Notes: generated from the sequence alone by a model not told the origin. Positions 26,357-34,455 are shown, counted from the stretch's first letter. The stretch: DNA of 64,000 bases from Chitinophaga sp. H8 (GCF_040567655.1 NZ_JBEXAC010000002.1:1426001-1490000), one strand, 5' to 3'. Numbers and translations are program-made.

Positions 26357-27511
26357 TTATATGATACGTTCGCTATGGAGATGATGTAAAGCCACTACAC
26401 CTGGTTTCTTCCCTTTTTCAAAGCTGCCATATGTATCCACTATGTTTAATGCATGCGCCCCATTTAAGGTAGCCCATTGTAACAGCTCTTCCAGCGGAAT
26501 ATCGGGGAAATGTTGTTGAATGGTCTGTATTTCGGCCCATATAGAGAGCTGATGATTAGACGCCAGGCTATCGGTACCCAGGGTAATATTACAATGGTGC
26601 CTGCGAAAGCAGGAAATATCCGGAAGTGTTTGTTCAATATACAGGTTAGCCTGGGGGCAAAAGCACCAGTATACGTCCGGGTGTTGGGCCTGAGCAAACA
26701 GGATATCCTGTTCCGTAGTAAAGGTGTTATGTACCAGCAGCAGTTTACCTGGCTGCATATAGGGCAGGTAGGTTTGGAGGCTGGTGTGACCGGAAGGAGC
26801 GAACCCATTGATAAGAATACCAAAATGCCGGTAGAAGTCAACGAAGGCCCCTGTTTTGTCTATGTAGAGTTCATTTTCAGCCCGGCATTCCTGGTTATGG
26901 ATACTTACCGGGGTATTAGGGTGTACACTTGCCAGTAATTCAAATAATGCCTTGCTCACAGAATAAGGTGCATGGGGCACGATAGAAGTATGATGCATCG
27001 TACCATTAATGGCATTGAACTGTTGATATACTTCTTTGCTATGTGCAAACCGGTTGGCCGCCGCTGCTTCCACAAAGCCCATGGTTTCGATAAATGAATG
27101 ATAAAACAGCCGTCCCTGCTGTTTGATATCCAGGGTGGCGGTGGTATTGGCAATATCTCCTACCGCGGCAATACCCGATTGCCACATAGCAGCTTCGGCA
27201 GCTGCCATAGCCTGGGCCATGGCTTCCGGGGAGGGGGGCGTTCTATGTTCCATGACGGTGGTCAAAAAAGCAGGCAGTCCGGTTTTTTCGGGCACCTTAC
27301 CTGCCATATGGGATAATTCCAGGTGGCAGTGGGTATTCACAAATCCGGGGCATAAAATACCTGCCACCTCCCGGATGTCCTCCCCTGCTAAATCCTTGTC
27401 CAGTATGCTTTCTACCGTACCGTCCCCGGTTAATACCAATACCTTGTTTTCGCCCAGCAACCGGTACCCGTCAAATATATCTTTTCCCTTTAATTTGATC
27501 TGTTTGGACAT
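26357..27511 (-). CDS. Metal-dependent amidohydrolase, TRZ/ATZ deaminase-like
   Basis: 384 aa. The fold is an amidohydrolase TIM barrel with small beta domains at both ends. Metal and catalytic residues are visible: HCH in FVNTHCHLELSHM (His61, His63), His in SIHNQEC near 204, His in LVHNTFT near 261, and Asp in LGTDSLASN near 312. This is the single-metal pattern of cytosine/guanine deaminase-like enzymes. Members of this branch deaminate purine or aminodeoxyfutalosine-type substrates, so a step of the futalosine menaquinone route is possible, but no other gene of that route is nearby. The C-terminus FEKGKKPGVVALHHL is the usual end motif. It is divergent from prfA. Confidence 0.85.
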   Translation of the reverse strand: MSKQIKLKGKDIFDGYRLLGENKVLVLTGDGTVESILDKDLAGEDIREVAGILCPGFVNTHCHLELSHMAGKVPEKTGLPAFLTTVMEHRTPPSPEAMAQAMAAAEAAMWQSGIAAVGDIANTTATLDIKQQGRLFYHSFIETMGFVEAAAANRFAHSKEVYQQFNAINGTMHHTSIVPHAPYSVSKALFELLASVHPNTPVSIHNQECRAENELYIDKTGAFVDFYRHFGILINGFAPSGHTSLQTYLPYMQPGKLLLVHNTFTTEQDILFAQAQHPDVYWCFCPQANLYIEQTLPDISCFRRHHCNITLGTDSLASNHQLSIWAEIQTIQQHFPDIPLEELLQWATLNGAHALNIVDTYGSFEKGKKPGVVALHHLHSERII

Positions 27512-27539
27512 CCCTGTTATTATTTAAGGTAATTGGTGT

Positions 27540-27547
27540 TAATTTTG
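27540..27547 (+). promoter_or_regulatory. Possible -7 box upstream of prfA
   Basis: TAATTTTG fits the Bacteroidota -7 consensus TAnnTTTG. No well-placed -33 TTTG was found. It lies 118 bases before the prfA start, with an inverted repeat in between. Confidence 0.35.
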
Positions 27548-27577
27548 CATCCCAATTTAGTTAGTGGGCAGTTGGCG

Positions 27578-27639
27578 GTTTACAGTTTTCACTTATCCGG
27601 ACAATATGCCTTCAAGACTGTAAATTGCAAACTGTAAAC
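27578..27639. repeat. Inverted repeat element upstream of prfA
   Basis: GTTTACAGTTT (27578-27588) is an exact inverted copy of AAACTGTAAAC (27629-27639). Similarity reaches a few bases further out on each side. A related core, GACTGTAAATTGC, lies at 27617-27628. The GTTTACAG ends are shared with the element at 28751-28845 on the other side of prfA. Confidence 0.7.
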
Positions 27640-27665
27640 TGCAGACTTCAAAGTCAAAGATAATT

Positions 27666-28733
27666 ATGATAGACAAACTGGAAGCCATAAAAGGCCGTTT
27701 TGAGCAGGTGTCCATGTCACTTACCAATCCGGAAGTAGTAAGTGATAACAAAAAATTTGGCCAGCTGAGCAAGGAATACCGTCAGCTGGAAAAGGTAGTA
27801 AAGGCATATGATGCTTATATAAAATTACTGGATTCCATTGCTTTTAATAAGGAAGTACTGGATAGTGGAGATGAGGAAATGCGGGAGTTGGCAAAAGAGG
27901 AGACAGAGACTTTGCAGTTACAGAAAGAGGAGCAGGAAGCTAATATCCGCAATTTGCTGATTCCGAAAGATCCGCAGGATGACAAGAATGCGATCCTGGA
28001 GATCCGGGCAGGTACCGGTGGAGATGAGGCCAGTCTTTTTGCAGGAGATCTTTTAAGGATGTACCTCCGCTATTGTGAGAACAAAGGCTGGAGTATTAAT
28101 ATTATGAATGAGAATGCGGGGTCTTCCGGAGGATATAAAGAGGTGGTAGTAGAAGTGAATGGAGATGATGTGTATGGCACCCTTAAATTTGAATCCGGTG
28201 TTCACCGGGTGCAGCGTGTACCAGCCACTGAAGGTTCGGGCAGGGTACATACCTCTGCCGCCACTGTAGCGGTGCTGCCGGAGGCAGAAGAGGTGGATGT
28301 GGAAATCCGGGAGGCTGATATTAAAATGGATACCTTCCGTTCATCCGGAGCAGGTGGACAGCACGTAAACAAAACAGAATCGGCAGTAAGGCTTACCCAC
28401 ATTCCTACCGGCGTTATTGTAGAGTGTCAGGAAGGGCGCAGTCAGCATTCGAACCGTGATATTGCTATGAAGATGTTACGTACGCGTATATACGAGGCGG
28501 CAGTACGTAAACATGAAGATGCCATTGCTTCCCAGCGTAAAAGTCTGGTATCTACGGGCGACCGCTCTGCCAAGATACGTACCTATAACTACCCTCAGGG
28601 AAGGGTTACGGACCATCGTATCGGCATGACGATGTATAATCTGGATGCTTTTATGAATGGAGATATTCAGGAAATGTTGCAGGCCCTTCAGTTTGCCGAG
28701 AATGCAGAGAAGCTGAAACAGGGGGGTATGTAA
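27666..28733 (+). CDS. prfA: Peptide chain release factor 1
   Basis: 355 aa, full length for RF1. It reads UAA and UAG in the ribosomal A site and triggers peptide release. The codon-recognition tripeptide PAT (residues 186-188, in RVQRVPATEG) marks it as RF1; RF2 would have SPF there. The catalytic GGQ is at 230-232 in SSGAGGQHVNKTESA. The N-terminal domain is helical and charged (residues 1-110) as usual. No frameshift site is present, as expected for RF1. hemK/prmC, which methylates the GGQ glutamine, is not adjacent. Inverted-repeat elements lie on both sides. Confidence 0.98.
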   Translation: MIDKLEAIKGRFEQVSMSLTNPEVVSDNKKFGQLSKEYRQLEKVVKAYDAYIKLLDSIAFNKEVLDSGDEEMRELAKEETETLQLQKEEQEANIRNLLIPKDPQDDKNAILEIRAGTGGDEASLFAGDLLRMYLRYCENKGWSINIMNENAGSSGGYKEVVVEVNGDDVYGTLKFESGVHRVQRVPATEGSGRVHTSAATVAVLPEAEEVDVEIREADIKMDTFRSSGAGGQHVNKTESAVRLTHIPTGVIVECQEGRSQHSNRDIAMKMLRTRIYEAAVRKHEDAIASQRKSLVSTGDRSAKIRTYNYPQGRVTDHRIGMTMYNLDAFMNGDIQEMLQALQFAENAEKLKQGGM

Positions 28734-28750
28734 TCCTTCGCAGTGCAATT

Positions 28751-28845
28751 GTTTACAGCTGGCAGCGATGCTATTTTATTGTTAAGAAACCCGTTATCCA
28801 TCTGTATTAATACAGGTGGAAAGTGCCTGCCAGCCAGCTGTAAAC
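28751..28845. repeat. Inverted repeat element downstream of prfA
   Basis: GTTTACAGCTGGCAG (28751-28765) pairs with the stretch ending CAGCTGTAAAC (28835-28845), with a 4-base insertion in the right arm. Inside lies the perfect palindrome CTGTATTAATACAG (28802-28815). It may fold as a long hairpin 18 bases after the prfA stop. No T tract follows, so it is not a normal terminator. The remaining gap to 28998 shows nothing else. Confidence 0.7.
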
Positions 28846-28998
28846 AGCTCCGGGCTTCCTATGATCCTTTGTGCATTAAATTTTTTCAGCCCATGGAATT
28901 CCCTTACATTTAGTAACAGTCATTTTACCGGATACAGGTAGAATGGTTGCCACCAATGATACTACCACAATTATCCACCCTTCCAAATCTTATCAATC

Positions 28999-29604
28999 AT
29001 GTTAGAGCAACTCATGCAACTCGTACGGGAAAATGCGCAGGAACCCGTTGTCAATAATCCTGCTGTACCAAATGAAAACAATGATGCTGTAATAGGCGCA
29101 GCTACCCAATCTATTGCTGCGGGACTACAGGACGAGCTGGCCAATGGAAATGGTATGGAAGTGCTTGGCTTATTGGGAGAGAGCAGCGGTAATGGCATTG
29201 CAGACCAGAGTAACCCCCTGGTAAATAAGATTTCCGGTAATTTCATCGATAGCCTGTTACAGAAATTTAATATGGATAAAGGAGCTGCCACGCAATTGGC
29301 TGCCAGCCTGATCCCTACAGTATTAGGCTCACTCGTGCAGAAAACCAATGACCCCAATAACAGTAGCTTTAGTTTGCCTGGTATTTTGAACTCTTTAACC
29401 GGAGGAAAGGCGGCCGGTTTGAACCTGGATGGTATCTTAGGCCAGTTTAAAGGCGGGCTGGATGCTAATGGCGATGGCCAGGTAGATTTAAAAGACCTGA
29501 TGGGAGCACTTTCCGGTGGAGCTAAAGCGCAACAGGCGGAACAGCAGTCCCAGAGCAATGAGGAAGGTGGCCTTGGTGGAATGCTTAAAAACCTTTTAGG
29601 CTGA
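28999..29604 (+). CDS. DUF937-family protein with an EF-hand-like loop
   Basis: 201 aa, no signal peptide and no cysteine. The N-terminal half is helical with the pattern of DUF937 proteins (repeats of small and hydrophobic residues such as AATQLAASLIPTVLGSLVQK near 96-115). Residues 155-166, DANGDGQVDLKD, are a complete EF-hand calcium loop with acidic or amide residues at positions 1, 3, 5, 7, 9 and 12. The ends are rich in Gln, Asn and Gly, with GGLGGMLKNLLG last. The function of DUF937 is not established. Calcium binding is inferred from the loop. It is probably a single gene between prfA and the OmpA-like gene. Confidence 0.8.
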   Translation: MLEQLMQLVRENAQEPVVNNPAVPNENNDAVIGAATQSIAAGLQDELANGNGMEVLGLLGESSGNGIADQSNPLVNKISGNFIDSLLQKFNMDKGAATQLAASLIPTVLGSLVQKTNDPNNSSFSLPGILNSLTGGKAAGLNLDGILGQFKGGLDANGDGQVDLKDLMGALSGGAKAQQAEQQSQSNEEGGLGGMLKNLLG

Positions 29605-29808
29605 TTCTTTGTTTACAAGAAGTGATTACCCTTGTTTATATATGATATACCTGTCATCTATAGGTATAGGTAATGTTTTTTTTGTACCCATTATTAAATC
29701 GGAATCAATTATTTGAAGGCAGAAATAGAAACTGGCAAAGTATTTGTTTCTATAATTCCGTTAATTTTGATCTTCGAAAAATTACACTTCATGTTTAAAC
29801 TTACTACA

Positions 29809-30486
29809 ATGAAAAGAATGAATGTACTGGTAGTCGTGGCCTTGTCCGTTTCCATGCTATTTAGCTGTAAAACCTGGCAGAGTATGGACAATACTAAAAA
29901 AGGTGCAGCAATAGGTGTTGGTGGTGGAGCCGCTGCCGGTGCAGCAATTGGTAAAGCAGCTGGTAACACAGCCTTAGGCGCTATTATTGGTGCCGTAGTG
30001 GGCGGTGGTGCTGGTGTTTTGATTGGTAAAAAGATGGATAAGCAGGCACAGGATATTAAAACAGAGGTACCTAATGCTACCGTTGAAAGGGTAGGTGAAG
30101 GTATCAACGTTACTTTTGATTCCGGTGTATTGTTTGGCTTTGATAAATCAGACCTGACCCCAACTGCGCAGCAGAACATTGCACAGCTGGTAACTGTACT
30201 GAACAAATATCCTGATACTTATGTACGGGTAGAAGGTCATACAGATGACAGAGGTACCGATGCTTACAATGACGGTCTTTCTGAAAGACGCGCCAATGCA
30301 GTAGCTAATGCCCTGAAAGCACAAGGTGTGGCAGCTAACCGTATACAGGCATACTGGTATGGTAAAAAGCAGCCTAAAGTGCCTAATGATTCTGATGCTA
30401 ACCGTGCTAAGAACCGTCGTGTAGAGTTTGCTATCTTCGCAAATGACAAGATGAAATCTGATGCCAAGAAAGAAGCTGGGCAGTAA
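29809..30486 (+). CDS. OmpA-family peptidoglycan-binding lipoprotein with glycine zipper
   Basis: 225 aa from ATG 29809, which opens the lipoprotein signal MKRMNVLVVVALSVSMLFSC (Cys20). ATG 29791 would add six residues, and the frame open from 29713 gives no better start. Residues 32-75 are a glycine-zipper segment (AAIGVGGGAAAGAAIGKAAG and a second copy). Residues 100-212 are the OmpA C-terminal domain with VTFDSGVLFGFDKSDLTP, VEGHTDDRGTDAYNDGLSERR, and NRAKNRRVEFAI, which carry the usual residues for binding diaminopimelate. It should tether the outer membrane to peptidoglycan. A terminator follows. Confidence 0.94.
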   Translation: MKRMNVLVVVALSVSMLFSCKTWQSMDNTKKGAAIGVGGGAAAGAAIGKAAGNTALGAIIGAVVGGGAGVLIGKKMDKQAQDIKTEVPNATVERVGEGINVTFDSGVLFGFDKSDLTPTAQQNIAQLVTVLNKYPDTYVRVEGHTDDRGTDAYNDGLSERRANAVANALKAQGVAANRIQAYWYGKKQPKVPNDSDANRAKNRRVEFAIFANDKMKSDAKKEAGQ

Positions 30487-30516
30487 TTAGTATACTAGTA
30501 CAAATTTAATATATTG

Positions 30517-30549
30517 ATCCCTCCGGTAATGCCGGGGGGATTTTTTTTT
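30517..30549 (+). terminator. Terminator after OmpA-like gene
   Basis: ATCCCTCCGG (30517-30526) pairs with CCGGGGGGAT with one wobble, followed by nine T. Confidence 0.9.
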
Positions 30550-30554
30550 GAGCT

Positions 30555-30882
30555 GTTAGCTATTAGCTCAAATGCAGCGGAAGAAAGCTTTTAGCGCAAT
30601 GCAGCGGATGGTTCAATGATAGTTATATGCTAATGATCTGTTGCCTGTGTGGTAATTTTGCCTCACAGGATGTTTTTGTTATACCCTTTTTATAGCCTTT
30701 TATGCTCTATTCATACTCTATCTATGCTTTAACTATGCTTTAACCATGCTCTAACCATGCTTCAAGCATAGGGAAAGGTAGTTTACTCATAGCTTAACCA
30801 TATCTATAGCACGCTTTTACCAAGCTTCAGGTAGGCTTTTCAGGATGTGTTTACGGTCCGCTGCATTCAGCTAATAGCTAAC
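30555..30882. repeat. Repeat element with long inverted ends, gene-free
   Basis: The left end 30555-30580 (GTTAGCTATTAGCTC, then AAATGCAGCGG) is matched in reverse by 30858-30882 (CCGCTGCATTCAGC, then TAATAGCTAAC), about 24 of 26 positions. A second copy of GCAATGCAGCGG-type sequence is at 30597-30607, and ACAGCTAACGGCT (30888-30900) overlaps the end of the VanZ-like gene. The interior holds 11-bp tandem units (listed separately) and no open frame of note. This explains most of the 405-base gap after the OmpA gene. Confidence 0.75.
30681..30767 (+). repeat. Tandem array of 11-bp units
   Basis: Six contiguous units of 11 bp run from 30702 to 30767: ATGCTCTATTC, ATACTCTATCT, ATGCTTTAACT, ATGCTTTAACC, ATGCTCTAACC and ATGCTTCAAGC. 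Two degenerate units of 10-11 bp precede them (30681-30701). Looser copies (CATAGCTTAACCATA) continue to about 30830. Confidence 0.85.
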
Positions 30883-30891
30883 TGCCAACAG

Positions 30892-31278
30892 CTAACGGCT
30901 CTTAATAAACCACTTGCGGAATAATTTGAACACCCAGATGCCGGCAAATGCGCCAAGGGAATCAGCGAGGAGGTCGTCCCATTCAAAGCTGCGGCTACTG
31001 GTAAGGAATTTTTGGACTAATTCAATAGCCAGGCCATAGCAGGCTGCCAGGAGGGCCATTACGGCCATAGTCAGGGCGGAGATATGTTTGTTTTGTCTGA
31101 AATAACCAATACAGAGAAAGAATACGGTACCACCCCAGAGGCAAAAGTGTACTATTTTATCAACCGGGAGTTTTCCAAACCAGGAAACCTTTGGAACGTC
31201 TTTACTGGGAAGTGTGCAAAGAAAAAGGATGAGTAGTATCCATAAGATGGCCGGTAAATAATATTTCAGTGTTTTCAT
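30892..31278 (-). CDS. VanZ-like small membrane protein
   Basis: 128 aa from the ATG at 31278, which starts directly before the first membrane helix; the frame continues up to 31308 but adds only polar residues. Four predicted helices lie at about 7-23, 45-60, 65-88 and 104-120. The VanZ-like family pattern is visible: PVDKIVHFCLWGG (Asp40, Lys41, His44), AIELVQKFL (Glu86) and FEWDDLLADSLGAFAG (Asp101, Asp106). The best known member gives low-level teicoplanin resistance; most chromosomal homologues have no known role. Its 3' end touches the repeat element at 30555-30882. Confidence 0.88.
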   Translation of the reverse strand: MKTLKYYLPAILWILLILFLCTLPSKDVPKVSWFGKLPVDKIVHFCLWGGTVFFLCIGYFRQNKHISALTMAVMALLAACYGLAIELVQKFLTSSRSFEWDDLLADSLGAFAGIWVFKLFRKWFIKSR

Positions 31279-31338
31279 TCCTTCCTTATTGGCTCGTTCA
31301 GTTAACAATATTTCCGTGCGGATACTACTATTATAAAT

Positions 31339-31381
31339 ATGGACAACAGGTATGTATGATGATACAAAACCTGTTGTCCAT
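31339..31381 (-). terminator. Hairpin after gcvH
   Basis: ATGGACAACAGGT (31339-31351) pairs perfectly with ACCTGTTGTCCAT (31369-31381). It lies between gcvH and the VanZ-like gene. The T tract on the minus strand is weak (ATTTATAAT). Confidence 0.6.
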
Positions 31382-31421
31382 TATATATGAAAGGTTAAAT
31401 ATGCCAGGTATTAAGACAGAC

Positions 31422-31802
31422 TTATTCGCCTACAAGTGCCTGATAAGCAGCTGCATCCAGCAAACCTTCAACATCTGCAGGATTGTTGACAGTTACTTTC
31501 ACCATCCATCCGGCAGCATACGGATCCTGATTTACCAGTTCCGGTGCATTTTCCAGTTCAGGATTAACTTCATTTACAGTGCCGGATACAGGCAGGAAAA
31601 GGTCAGATACTGTTTTTACAGCTTCTACTGTACCAAATACTTCTTCTGCGTTCAGTGATTTACCCACCGTAGCAATATCTACGAATACGATATCACCCAA
31701 TTCGCGTTGTGCAAAATCAGTGATACCAATAGTAGCGATATTCCCTTCCAATGAAACCCATTCATGGTCTTTTGTGTAGCGCAGATTTGACGGAAAATTC
31801 AT
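31422..31802 (-). CDS. gcvH: Glycine cleavage system H protein
   Basis: 126 aa from the ATG at 31802, starting [16 protein letters not shown], the standard GcvH start; the frame reaches back to 31862 but those residues do not match the family. The lipoylated lysine is Lys63 in [11 protein letters not shown]. The domain is a barrel-sandwich hybrid that carries the methylamine intermediate between the P, T and L proteins of the glycine cleavage system. None of gcvP, gcvT or lpd is adjacent. It ends with ALVGE. The upstream gap of 135 bases separates it from the cyclophilin gene on the same strand. Confidence 0.97.
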   Translation of the reverse strand: MNFPSNLRYTKDHEWVSLEGNIATIGITDFAQRELGDIVFVDIATVGKSLNAEEVFGTVEAVKTVSDLFLPVSGTVNEVNPELENAPELVNQDPYAAGWMVKVTVNNPADVEGLLDAAAYQALVGE

Positions 31803-31937
31803 ACAAGTTTGATTTTGAGCCGTAAAAATACAGGATTGTAGGGAGAAAAGAAAAAATGCCATTTGCCCCTGCTTAAAATTGGGGGAAATAACCCTTTTTT
31901 AACTTTGAGGAGGTATAGGCTGGCGTTGCGTGAATGA

Positions 31938-32600
31938 TCAAAAGAACAGCCATTTCTTTACCAGTCTTATTTTCATAGGAACATCCTGAAGCGGGCGCGC
32001 ATTTTTATCCGTTTTGAGCGCCGCTATTTTGTCAATCACTTCCATTCCTTTTACCACCTGTCCGAATACGGTATAGCTTTGGTCCAATTGAGGGGTACCT
32101 CCTATTGTTTTATAGATTTCCCGTTGGTCTACCGGTATTTTACGACCGCCCAGCCGGGTTTGTTCGATTTTGTCGAGCTGTTCGTCTGTCAGTTTTTTGC
32201 CTTGAACGATATAGAACTGGCATCCGGAGGAAGCTTTCTGGGGGTTGTCGTCCCGTGCTGCAGCCAGTACCCCCTTACGATGGAAAAGGTCCAGCTGAAA
32301 CTCTGCAGGGATGGTATAGCCCACATCGCCCTCACCCAGTTGTTGCCCTGCCTTGGCATGTTTGGAATCAGGGTCACCACCCTGTATCATGAATCCGCTG
32401 ATGACCCGGTGAAACAGTACACTATCGTACAGATGTGCCCGGGTGAGTTTAATGAAGTTATCCCGGTGTAATGGCGTTTGATCGTATAGTTTAATGATCA
32501 TGGTACCATAAGGGGTAATAATCTTTACTTTTCTGTTTTTAGCCATTAAGCCTGTTGTAGTGGTTACAAACAGGATAAAAAATAGTAACAGTCTTTTCAT
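31938..32600 (-). CDS. Cyclophilin-type peptidyl-prolyl cis-trans isomerase, exported
   Basis: 220 aa with a signal peptide (MKRLLLFFILFVTTTTGLMA). The rest is a bacterial cyclophilin: LHRDNFIKL near 45, DSVLFHRVISGFMIQGGDPD (active-site Phe, His and Arg) near 60-80, then a loop specific to bacterial forms, and YTVFGQVVKGMEVIDKIA near 185. The middle holds a 25-residue insertion with EQTRLGGRKIPVDQREIYK. It speeds up proline isomerisation of exported proteins. An AGGA ribosome-binding site precedes the start. It is monocistronic, behind the terminator of the upstream gene. Confidence 0.95.
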   Translation of the reverse strand: MKRLLLFFILFVTTTTGLMAKNRKVKIITPYGTMIIKLYDQTPLHRDNFIKLTRAHLYDSVLFHRVISGFMIQGGDPDSKHAKAGQQLGEGDVGYTIPAEFQLDLFHRKGVLAAARDDNPQKASSGCQFYIVQGKKLTDEQLDKIEQTRLGGRKIPVDQREIYKTIGGTPQLDQSYTVFGQVVKGMEVIDKIAALKTDKNARPLQDVPMKIRLVKKWLFF

Positions 32601-32624
32601 AGCGTTTCCTGTGGTTAAAATAAA

Positions 32625-32665
32625 AAGGCCGGTTGAGTATCATGGTAATGCACTTCACCGGCCTT
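32625..32665 (-). terminator. Terminator after the conserved hypothetical gene at 32672
   Basis: AAGGCCGGT (32625-32633) pairs with ACCGGCCTT (32657-32665). On the minus strand the stem is followed by TTTATTTTAA. Confidence 0.85.
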
Positions 32666-32671
32666 GTAAGA

Positions 32672-33010
32672 TTATTCTTCGTCTTTGAAGAAATAGGTAA
32701 TAATGTGTTCTTTTAAGAACCTTTCCTGTTCTTCCGCATCCATTTTAGGTACCGGATCACCTTCTTTAAAGTGTGGCCAGCCGTCTTTATCGTAGCCATC
32801 CAGTATAAAATATCCGCTTTGGCTGAGTAGGGTGCATACCGCAATATGCATCAGGTCCTGTTTTTGTTCTTTCGTAAATTTCTTTTTGGCACTGCCCAGT
32901 TCCTGTATACCGATCAGGAAAAGGATGGCTTCCATATCTGGTGTTTTACCAAAACGTTCTGTTAACATGGTTTCCACTGGTTGCCATCGCTGCTCAAAAT
33001 CATCCTGCAT
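32672..33010 (-). CDS. Conserved hypothetical cytoplasmic protein
   Basis: 112 aa, mostly helical and acidic, no signal peptide or membrane segment. Notable stretches are MLTERFGKTPDMEAILFLIG near residue 15, the KKKFTKEQKQDLMHIAVCTL segment in the middle, and GYFILDGYDKDGWPHF near 66. The single cysteine is in AVCTL. I recognise it only as the kind of small protein conserved among Bacteroidota; no function can be assigned. It has its own terminator and a 329-base gap upstream, so it is probably transcribed alone. Start at the only ATG in frame. Confidence 0.75.
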   Translation of the reverse strand: MQDDFEQRWQPVETMLTERFGKTPDMEAILFLIGIQELGSAKKKFTKEQKQDLMHIAVCTLLSQSGYFILDGYDKDGWPHFKEGDPVPKMDAEEQERFLKEHIITYFFKDEE

Positions 33011-33339
33011 AAATATTATAATTGTACATATTAAAAATAATAGCTGCTATAGCTGTAAGCCCGCAGCATTCGGTGCAAATGTACGTTATACGTAAAAATA
33101 TTATATAAATATGCCCAGGCTTTATTAAATTGGGTGCCGCTTGTAGCGGAGTGCAGGAAAATATGTCATTAACGGTGAAGCGTATTGTAATGGCATAAAT
33201 GGCAGGGGTAATAACCGGAAAATGCCCTACGGTAGCAAGTTTAACAGCATTTTAACGGCACAATGTACCAGGAGCCTGGATGTTTTGATGGTAGAATGTT
33301 TATTTTAGCAAACCTGAATTCAAATGAAAAATAAATAGC
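33011..33339. other. Gene-free gap between divergent hypothetical gene and moxR
   Basis: 329 bases with no open frame of note and no tRNA-like fold. TTTG at 33284 and TATTTTAG at 33301 resemble -33 and -7 boxes for moxR, but the spacing (13) is too short and the second box has one mismatch. Promoters for both neighbours are expected here. Confidence 0.35.
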
Positions 33340-34341
33340 ATGGAAAATACATCGTCTGATATCCGTCAATTAAACGAAAAGATTCATCAGGCCAGTGCCT
33401 TTGTAGATCTGCTTAATATGGAGCTGGGCAAAGCTGTAGTAGGCCAGCGTTATATGGTGGAAAGGCTGTTGATAGGGCTGCTGGCACAGGGGCACGTATT
33501 GCTGGAAGGTGTGCCGGGATTGGCCAAAACATTATCCATTAAATCACTGGCATCTGCTATTAATGCCAAATTCAGCCGTATACAGTTTACACCGGATCTG
33601 CTACCGGCGGATGTGGTAGGTACGATGATATATAATCAGCAACGTAATGAGTTTATGGTACGTAAGGGGCCTATTTTTGCCAACTTTATCCTGGCTGATG
33701 AAATAAACCGTGCCCCGGCCAAAGTACAAAGTGCCTTGCTGGAAGCGATGCAGGAAAGGCAAATTACTATTGGAGATACTACCTTCAAACTGGATGATCC
33801 TTTCCTGGTACTGGCTACACAAAATCCGATTGAACAGGAAGGTACTTATAATCTGCCTGAAGCACAGGTAGACCGTTTTATGCTGAAAGTAGTCATTGGC
33901 TACCCCAGCAAGGAAGAAGAAAGACAGATTATCCGTCAGAACCTCAACCCGGAAGGCGCTGTAGCGATCCGCCCGGTGATACAGCCTTCAGATATCCTGG
34001 AAGCGCGTAAACTGGTACGGGAAGTGTACATGGATGAAAAGATTGAACGTTACATTATAGATATCGTTTTTGCCACCCGTAATCCGGAGGAATACAAGTT
34101 GCAGAAACTGAAGCCGCTGATCTCTTACGGAGGCTCTCCAAGAGCAAGTATTAACCTGGCACTGGCTTCCAAAGCCTATGCCTTTATGAAGCGCCGGGGA
34201 TATGTAATTCCGGAAGATGTGCGCAGTATATGCTTTGACGTGATGCGCCACCGTGTGGGCTTAACTTATGAAGCAGAAGCGGAAAATGTAACCAGTGAAA
34301 ATATCCTGAGCGAAATCCTGAATGCAGTAGAAGTACCGTAG
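33340..34341 (+). CDS. MoxR-family AAA+ ATPase
   Basis: 333 aa. The AAA+ core shows Walker A GVPGLAKT (57-64), Walker B ILADEINRAP (117-126), sensor 1 in LATQNPIEQEGTYNLPEAQ near 160-180, and the arginine finger region in VDRFMLKV. The C-terminal lid domain includes SYGGSPRASINLALASKAYA. MoxR ATPases act as chaperones on VWA-domain proteins. Here the next genes are a DUF58 protein, a BatD-like protein and a VWA protein, which is the usual bat (Bacteroides aerotolerance) arrangement. It is probably the first gene of that operon. Confidence 0.95.
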   Translation: MENTSSDIRQLNEKIHQASAFVDLLNMELGKAVVGQRYMVERLLIGLLAQGHVLLEGVPGLAKTLSIKSLASAINAKFSRIQFTPDLLPADVVGTMIYNQQRNEFMVRKGPIFANFILADEINRAPAKVQSALLEAMQERQITIGDTTFKLDDPFLVLATQNPIEQEGTYNLPEAQVDRFMLKVVIGYPSKEEERQIIRQNLNPEGAVAIRPVIQPSDILEARKLVREVYMDEKIERYIIDIVFATRNPEEYKLQKLKPLISYGGSPRASINLALASKAYAFMKRRGYVIPEDVRSICFDVMRHRVGLTYEAEAENVTSENILSEILNAVEVP

Positions 34342-34361
34342 TAGTTAGGATGGCTGTTGTA

Positions 34362-34379
34362 CGGCCGGTATTCCGGCCG
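34362..34379 (+). other. GC-rich hairpin between moxR and the DUF58 gene
   Basis: CGGCCGG (34362-34368) pairs with CCGGCCG (34373-34379) around TATT. Only GTAGTTTT follows, so it may attenuate rather than stop transcription. Confidence 0.5.
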
Positions 34380-34414
34380 GGTAGTTTTACAGTTTTCAGA
34401 CACCGGATAGTTTT

Positions 34415-34440
34415 GTAATTGATAATTGATAATTGATAAC
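34415..34440 (+). repeat. 9-bp AT-rich tandem repeat before the DUF58 gene
   Basis: Three units of the TAATTGATAAT type run from 34415 to 34440, ending 15 bases before the GTG start. The next bases, CTCGTAATTTAT, resemble TTCGTAATTGAT just upstream of the batA start. Confidence 0.6.
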
Positions 34441-34455
34441 TCGTAATTTATTCCT

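Noticed and set aside
28734..28998. Inverted repeat after prfA considered as a normal terminator
   Set aside because: The arms are long but far apart, and no T tract follows; it fits a repeat element better.
30681..30767. 11-bp tandem units considered as a CRISPR array
   Set aside because: The units are contiguous, far too short and without spacers; no cas gene is present.
30555..30882. Inverted-repeat-bounded region considered as an insertion sequence
   Set aside because: The interior has no transposase frame; at most it is a non-autonomous element, so it is listed as a repeat.
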